From Synanceia verrucosa (Eukaryota > Chordata > Actinopteri > Perciformes > Synanceiidae): DNA of 64,000 nucleotides. The stretch spans positions 21,651,619 through 21,715,618 of the forward strand of contig CM056550.1 of assembly GCA_029721515.1 (NCBI GenBank), written 5' to 3'. Below, piece after piece: positions 23,661 through 32,600 of the stretch (position 1 is the stretch's first letter; each line of letters begins with the position of its first letter). The position numbers were made by a program, and so were the translations under genes. Below the pieces are notes generated by a model. The model did no database searches. It was not told the DNA's origin and saw only the letters and a program-made list of their open reading frames with translations.

Positions 23661-26600
23661 CTAAACAGAGAAAACAGAGAAAAATGAGAAAGCCTGAGGC
23701 GTCGGTCTGTAAAATGACTTTCATTAAGTAGAAATTAAATGTAATGTTAAATCAAGCTGAACAAGGAATAATTCAACAACCGTAATGTTTCCAGTATAAT
23801 TCTTTCTCCAATTTATTTTTGAAAATTACCGAGAAATAAAAAAGCAGCGGCCACTCTTTATCTATGAAACAGGCATAGATTTATTATTTTTGTATAACTT
23901 GAATTTGTTATTCTTAAAATCACTGATAACTACTGAAAAACCATTTGACATTTCGCTTTTGAGTTTACATTATTATTAGCAATCAGCTGATAGCTTTTAA
24001 AATATAAAAAAAATCCATAATCTTGTGTTTGTTTTATTATGTATTCGTGCGATAATTTGTCACACCGCCTTTATACTGTATCACAGCAGGAGCAAGAGCT
24101 GAAAATAGCACAGCTATGTACTGAATCAGGAATCCTTTTGACTGAAAAATCTATTTTAAATCGACTCATGAGGCACCAGAAGATTCTATGAGATACATTT
24201 CTGTGGCATTTCTACTTATTTAGGATCCACATGTGCTGATACTTACCACAGTTTGGACCATATGAGGCCTCTGCATGCGTAAACTCTTCACAGTTTGGAA
24301 CACGTCCAGCAGGCCTTCTGCCTTGACTCGTTCCAAGATATTGCTCAGAGCAATGAAAGTACCTGTTCGTCCTGCACCAGCACTGCAGCAAACAAAATAT
24401 CGAAGGTCAAAACTCATTCAAACAACAGTGGTTTACATAAACAAAACAAATATGACAACTCCAATATATAAAAAAGACTCAAGGCTGTTTTGAAGGTACC
24501 TGCAGTGCACGACGATGGGATGGTTCCCAGACTGCTGCTGCTGTCTCTGCACTGAGGCGATGATGTTGATCATGCCTTTCCCCTCAGCTGGGATCCCGAT
24601 CTCCGGCCAGCCGTGGAAGTGGAAGTGCCTGATCACTCTTGTCTGCTTCTCCTTTGAAAAGAAATGAACAGGCAGACGAGAGCCCATAATACCTTTCAAA
24701 TATAATGTATTAGCAGTATATGAAAGCATAATGGCAAGTGCAATGTCGTGTAGGTTAAGTGTGCAGTAGATTAGTGGTGGACTGATGGTGCTGCTCTTTC
24801 AGAAGGCAGGAACGTAATACTGAGCCTCTGAGAGGCAATGTGGGTCGAATGTAATGAAATATATGAGCTGGGAGGCTCTTACTTGATAATCCTAAACACA
24901 TCCTGCCTATCACATTTTCTCTGGCAGCCAAAAGAGTTTTATGTACTCCTCACTTGGCTTTTTGCTCCGCTACAAGACAATTATCGTTCAGTGATTCCTG
25001 GGGTGGAGTTGTCGCAGCATTATTAGTGAAAATGTTGAGAAGAACAAGCTGCAAGAGTTGTGGGAATATGGACGATGAAGAAGGGACCTCTTGGAATGAA
25101 TCAATACTCCATAACTCTGACCTGATCAAATCTGATCAAAAACAAAGAAGAGTTCTATAAATGCTCATTAATAAGACCTAGGGTGGAAACACTCACTTTT
25201 GATACCTAATTTATTTTTTCTTAATACTCTTGCTTTCTACTCACTTTTTACTTAAATAAGCTTTTAAATGTTTGCACTTTTATTAAGTTAATAAATTATG
25301 TCAATACCTCTTCCACTACTGAAAGTGAAAACAAAAAAGTGACACTACAGTATTATGAATTAGAGCAAAACTAGTCTTACTTGCTCAAAACATTTAGTTG
25401 CATTATGCAATGTCACAGAGCCAAGAAATGACTTGTTATCATGACCTGTAAATGTGCTGTGCCGTTAACTGCCTCATTAACAGCTGTATGACAGCTCAAG
25501 TGATAATGAACTTACCGGGACAAAGGTGAGTACCAAATCTCGTAGACTGAAGGTGTCACACAAGGTGTCTCCCTTCAGCTCTACAGTGTAATCTCCATAG
25601 GTGACAGAGTCCTCTGTGGGCCAGTACTGGCAACACTTGTCCTATAATAAACAGTCAAACACAAATTATAGTTTAATAAAAGGAATGGAAATCAGAAATA
25701 GTGAAAAAACACAGAGGTAAAGATTTGTGAAGCTGAAAGTTGGAGCATAGATGGTTAATGCAGCCATGAAACCTCGCTTGTTTGCAGTCATGAGTTATCG
25801 CAGCTTACCTGCTCCCTCTCCTGGAGCTCAGTGAGCATGACGATGGAGTGACATTTCCATTCCCACACCATTCTCCAGAAATCCTCCACTGTGTGTGTCA
25901 GAGGGCCCTGGGTGGCAATGAAGTAGTCCTTCTGCCTGTAGCCCTGAGTCGCAGCAAAAAGCACTTTTTCACTTCCCTATAATGCCTCAATACCCACGAA
26001 CTATTGCACATATAAATGCAAGCTGGAATACATTCTATAATAAAAATGTGCTTACATCTATAAAAGACGCATTGACGTAATCGGTGAACTCCTGACCTCT
26101 TCTCATGGAGAGAATAACTCGGTTGAAGTCATCTGAAATGGGAATAGAACAGGAAACTCCTCAAACCCATTTGGAATGAAGCAGCTTGTAAACATGTTCA
26201 CAGAGTATCACGTATACACAGCGGCCCGAGCGGCTCTGAGAAAAAAATGAATGCTGCAGAGCACAAGATTGGAAAAAACATGTTCCGATTCTAAACATAG
26301 ACAGACAATATAATCTGGAGGTCAAAATCTGCCACCAGTTAACTCATAGAAAGGGCATCCAGTCTATTTTGTTCCATGGGTTTCCGTCTTTTTTTTTACG
26401 TACATGGAATAATTTGCAGAACTCTGTTCTTCTTCATGTTGGCAGGAAGGTTCCCGGTTCTCATGTTTTCCTTCATTATTCGCATGTTAGTCAGTTTCTG
26501 GAAGCAAAACAGGATATTTTATCATGGCTTGAATTTAAATTTTAGAGGTTGAATGCATAATGTAGGTTCTGGCATCTTCCTCAGTTCTTAAAATGTCACT

Positions 26601-29600
26601 TATTCTCATTCTCATAAATAAAGACATAAGACACAATTAAATAAAGCACAACACCTTTCAAAAATAAGTGCTTTTTAAGTATGACGGAGATGATGCTAAT
26701 TTGACTATTTTGTGAATACTGATATGACTCTGGAATTATTAAATGATACATATTGCTTATTGTTTAGTGTATATTTTCGTTTTTGTGTCTAACTGCCGAA
26801 GACTACAGCAGAAAAGTAGCAAAGGTTGATACAAATCAGCTCTGCTTTAGCTTGAATTGGTTTTCTGTCAATACGTGTTCAAAAAAAAAATGTCTAAGAA
26901 TCATTGTTATATTAAATCTGAAAACTTTTACAATATAGACCTTTCTATCATTATTAGTAAATTATGAAATGTCATTTTAAACAGACTACTCCGGGTATTT
27001 AAGCCATTTCTCATTTCTCATATTTGATTAAATTAAAATCCCACATCCTTACCTTAAACTCTTCCTCTAGGCCGACCCGGTCGCCGTTTGTAAAGGTGTT
27101 GTGCAGTTTGTGTAGATGTCCTTCCAAAGACGACACGTCCAGCTCTGTGTCTCCATAGAGGTAGTATTCAAGCAGGGCCTGGTAGATGAATGAGTACTGC
27201 ATCTGTGGTGAGAATACACACAAACAGACGAACACACACACACCAACACACATATTATGAGCTGCACTTCAATGTTGCAGATGATTGAGGAGGGTGAACA
27301 AAGTATTGGTGTCATGTAGTGTGATAAACAACAGGGAACTTCCTGTCTCTGACTCACATCTGTCTGAATGAGCTGTGAGCGCTGCTCTCGTATCTTAGCG
27401 ACAAACCCGAACACATCAACCTTCTGTTCCGCGTGCATCATGTCGATCATGGCATCTATTACGATGAAGGTTCCTGTCCTCCCAACACCCGCGCTGCGGA
27501 GACAAAACAAACCACAATCCTCAGCTGACTGAGGCATGTTAGCAGACAACAGCAGGGAAACAAAGGGATGTCTGTGCTTGTAAACACGTATTACTTTAGT
27601 CCCTCACAATGTTTCCAGACAGTTTGTTTTCCAGGGGATATATAACTCCATAGAAACAAATTGGATAATCAAAACCATCCACAAGTCATGCTCAGGCAAA
27701 AGGTGCATAAATTAGATTCAAGTGAATAACTACATAATAAACAAAGACCCATTAGCTCAGCGCTTTGGTACCTGCAGTGGACCACAATAGGCCCAGAGAA
27801 GGGTGGATTGACCGACTTGACCTTTTTGAGGAATTTGAGCATGCCGATGGGGGAGAAAGGAACTCCAAAGTCAGGCCAGCTGGTGAAGTGAAGCTGGGTG
27901 ACCAGCCTGGGAGTCTTAGCGGCATCGCTGGCTTGCTGCATAGAAACACAAACACAAGTGACAGTGTTAGCGACACCTGCACAGTAAAATTAAAAGGCAC
28001 AACAGACCCAGTCTGGCTCCAGGGTAATCTTTGGTAATAGCTCCTGTTGAGACAGAGATTCATCAAAAGCAGCAGCAGCAGCTTTGATTTAATGATCTGA
28101 TGCATTTTCTGTAGCCAGGAGCAAGATGTTTTTCAAAAGTTACTGGAAACATCTGAAAAACATCTTGCTCTTCTAGAAACTAACAAGTTGTCTTACTATG
28201 AAAAAGGAACTGAACTACACACGATACTACACATGCAGTGATGTTCCTGTTTTAAAGTGGGTTTGTATGAGGAGTTAAACATATTTTAGATATTAGTTTA
28301 AGTGCACACTTAGAATATTTTCATAACTGATACTTATTTATTTTGACGCTGGTCCCATCCACAGCAGTACACTGCTTTGCTCCCATGCTGGCACTCCTAT
28401 CCGTCTCTCCAAACTTCTAATAATAATATCCCTTTCTGCACAGTAATTATGACACAAACACTCCTTTAGACGTACATATTGAATGCAGAATTTGCGTATG
28501 GTGTAGTCCACCAGGACAGTGAAGTCTTCTACTGCCACCCTCACGTTCCCATAGGTCCAACAGCCCTGGTCTGGCCAGTACTGGTAGCACTTATCCTGGG
28601 GAGAGATGACAGCCACGAGTCAATGCTAAACACCTACTGTGTAAATGAGTTGTTCTTCTGGGACATATTAAAGGGCTTTCCTTTGAAGAAACAAGGCTTG
28701 TGTCAAATGCATGACTTCCTTTAATAAAATTTATTAAAGGCACTTACACAGCCAGTCAGTCCAGATTAAGTGAGAGGAGAGAAACCTCAATGTAAGACTG
28801 ATGGGAGATTATGATACTGCCATAGACGACTTTATCACACATAATATAGCCATCGATTTCAAAGTCCACATGCTGATTTAAATCTTCGCTAATTCTCTTC
28901 CTATTGATCCTTTTAGCCTCTCTCCCTCTCTCATTGTTACTGAGGAAGGCTGAGCAATAACAGCAGAAAATAAACTCACTTCTTTCCTTTCTTTCAGATT
29001 TGTCAGCATGACAACAGTTGCTATTTTCTGTTCCCATATCATCCTCCAGAAATCTGCTACGGTGTCTTCTTTTGGACCTATGACGATTACAAAAATATAT
29101 GATTTATCAAAGACATATCCAAACACAAGCATGTGTGTCATTTCCAAGCGCACTATATCTTACCTTGTGCTGCTATGAATTTGTTCTTTTCTGTGTAACC
29201 CTGTTGGAAGCGAATATTAAGTCAATCAAGAATTTTTATATAAAACTCGACCAGTACAACAGAAAGCTAAATATTAACAGACCTGTCATTGTACAAATAA
29301 AGGTACCAAGAATAAAGCATCACTCACGTCAATGTAAGAAGCATTCACATAGTCTGAACAGGGATTTCCATCCAGCTGAGTCAACACCACTCTGGAGTGA
29401 TCATCTGTTGGTGAAAACACCATCAGGCCATTTAGAGGTTTACAGCAGAATGACAACACAGAGTGTTACTCTTGGGTTATACATTAATTTTACAACCACC
29501 ATAAACACTGGAAATAATCAGGAACACGAGTCTCCGCTTGTTGCAGGGCAAACAAATACGAGCTGTAATGATTCAGGGACTAGTTGTAAGTAAAAATACT

Positions 29601-32600
29601 CAGATTCATTTCTTAAATGTGAATATTTTCTGTTTTTTTACTCCTCTATGACAGTAAAGTGAATATATTGAACAAAACAAGATGTATGGACACTGTTGTG
29701 GGTTTTTCTTGAACATTTTTCACCATTTTCTGACATTTTATAGATCAAACAACTAATGGAATTGAGAAAATAATCTGCAGATTTATAGATTAAAATAATC
29801 GTTGGTTGCAGCCCTACAAACCAAATCGGGCAGATAATCATTCATTTTAAGGAAGACTGACAATTTTTTGTACAGATTAAACAACAAATAAATATAACAT
29901 GTTAATAAACAGTGAACTTTAGTAGGCAGAATTTTCTTTTTTTTCCAGTTTTTAATGTGCTGCTCTCACAGGAACATGTTTTCAGTACAGACAAGAGAGT
30001 GGTATCACTCATTTTATGTAAGCTTTTTGAGAATTACAGTGTATAGGTTAAGAAGAATAATGAGCAACGTTTTGACAGAGATGAGTGATGGGAACTATAT
30101 AAAGTAAAAAGGGTGAGAAACGAAGAAACTCAACACTGAGGTGTTTCATTCCGCTGAATTGTGAACTGCAAAGAAAAACTCAAAAGACACGTGCACACTC
30201 AGGAAGGAAACTGTTCGCTCTGGGTATGAGTCAAAAGAAATATAGTTGCTACAGAACTGAAAGTAAACTCACAAGGAAGGATGTTGGGATATCTGTTCTT
30301 CTCCTTGTTGTCGTCCTTGTTTGCCTCCTCATATGTCCCGCGGGCATTACCCCCTGGCAAAGACTGCAGAGCAAAATTACATTTAGATTCCAAGTGAAAA
30401 ATGAGTTTTAACTGCTCAGGACCAGTGCATTGTGTTCGGCAGTATGCAAGGCTTTGTTCAGCCTCAACATAGGCACTTCCTCTGTTACCTACAGTAAACA
30501 GTCCTCCATTAAAAGCAGAGACCTTCAACTTCCTCTGTCTGTGCTGACAAACTGTCTGAATCAATGATCATACTTTTATGAGTAATTGAACCATGAGTCA
30601 TACACTATATTTTGACTCAGATCCCCAATCACATCCTCAAATACCCAAAAGGGTATTTTTCAGTGTGTGGTTTTGTGTGTGTACAGTGTGTGTCATAGAC
30701 GATGTGACACATTTAACTCCAGTATGAAAATCCTTTAACTCTGTTGACATTGATGCCACAGTTTAAGGCACACCACATCTTTTTATAAAAGGGTGACTTA
30801 TCCACACAAATAGGTTGATTTTTCAACAATTTTTCAAAATGTGCCAGGATTGAACTCCTCATCAGTGCACATCCATTTCTGGGTGGAGAAACAGGTTGTA
30901 TTTCTCTGGAAGGTCCTTTCCATAAAGCTGTCAGACACTTATAACAACAGTACGAGCCTCTGGCAAAAATAAGTCGGTGAGGAGAAGGCTGCCTTATGAC
31001 CACCTGTTACTCCAACCTCCAGGCAAAGAAGAAGGGATTCTTACATTGTACTCCTCCCTGAAGAGCTTGCCATCATCAGCTGAGCGGAGCCTGTACTCCT
31101 CCTCCAGGTGGTCCACTGGGATGGGGACGTAGGTCTTTGAGGCTGAGGGGGATCTGGGCAGAAGGACCACCGTCTGTTGCTCTGTTGGGAGAACAGTCAG
31201 TGGGTTTATCAACCCTGCTGGGCTGATTTATCACAGTGATGGTGAATTATTTGTTGTGTTGTTGTGACAGATTTAATAAATGTATGATGATACTAAATGA
31301 CGGGTTCAGAGGAGGATTAGGTTTCATTAGACCAGTGGTTCCCAACCAGAAGTACCCGCAAAGTCCTGTATATGAACACAACACCACCTGTTGTTGTTTA
31401 ATTATATGAAAGTGTATGTTGTTATAAGGATGTTTCACTTACTGTTTAAGTCTTTTCGGTCAGTTTTTAATTTTTACTACTACCACTTAGAGTGTCAGAT
31501 GTGTCAACTATGTATTCATTTATTTTAGCTAATTTTTAGATAATTAACTACTTTCAATGATCATTTCAACAATGTCTCCATGACTGTTAGCTCTCTGTTT
31601 AGACCTCTCTGTCCACTTGCTAAATAGTCTCAGTCGCAACCCATAGCAGTCATAATTAAATACATGGAAATATATACTGGTTGGGAATCACTGAATAAAA
31701 AAAAATAACCATATCAAACTACTCTGGATTTCTACAAACAGCTTATCAAAAGACCAAAAATGTGACCAGTCTGAAATTTTATGACATGAATCTGACAATT
31801 TTAAAAAAGGAGTGTGAGTACTGAACAATCATCAAAAATCAACAGGTGTTAGAGAACTGAAGGACCCCAGGTAGAAGCCATTTACAGCAGCCTGTAGGCA
31901 GCCTTTTGAATGAAGCCTCACTTTAAAAAAAACACCCGGCTTGGCATTCTGTTAGCGCTCACATTTTGGAAAAATATAGGTTGAAAAAGTACTGAGAAGA
32001 GCGTTAGTAACCGATATACCACCACCCTGGATACCTGACCTGGTGGCACAGTGGTGTATAACGACTCAGTACTGTATCCAAACTCTAAAACACAACACAT
32101 GTCAAATAAACACACGTATGTACAGAGTCACAAAGTCACAACACTGTCATCAAATACAGCATTTACATTCATTTTGATAACATCATATTCGTAAGACATC
32201 TTCTGATATACATATATATATATATATATAAAACCAGAAACCTGATCTGATTTAATTTCATATAATAAAGTGGACCATGTGTCATGTTTGCAATCACAGT
32301 AATTAGCAGCTCAGCTGACACCTTGCTATTTGCTCAGTGTTTCTTACAGCTACCTCTGGGTGTGCTCTGTGTTTTCCCAGTCATAATAATAGTTACATTC
32401 CTATTAGCAAGAATGCAACCTACTCTGTGCTTTCCATTGTAATGTCAGATAAGAATAATACTTCCTAAAGAACACCCTCAGCTCCTCAAGACGTGCTGCT
32501 TCCTGTAAAGCCCACGAGCTGTAAGGACTCTTCACACATGTCAGCTCTTAATGCAGCTCAAATAATGGTGTGTGCTAATTAAACATGCGGTGTTAAAATC

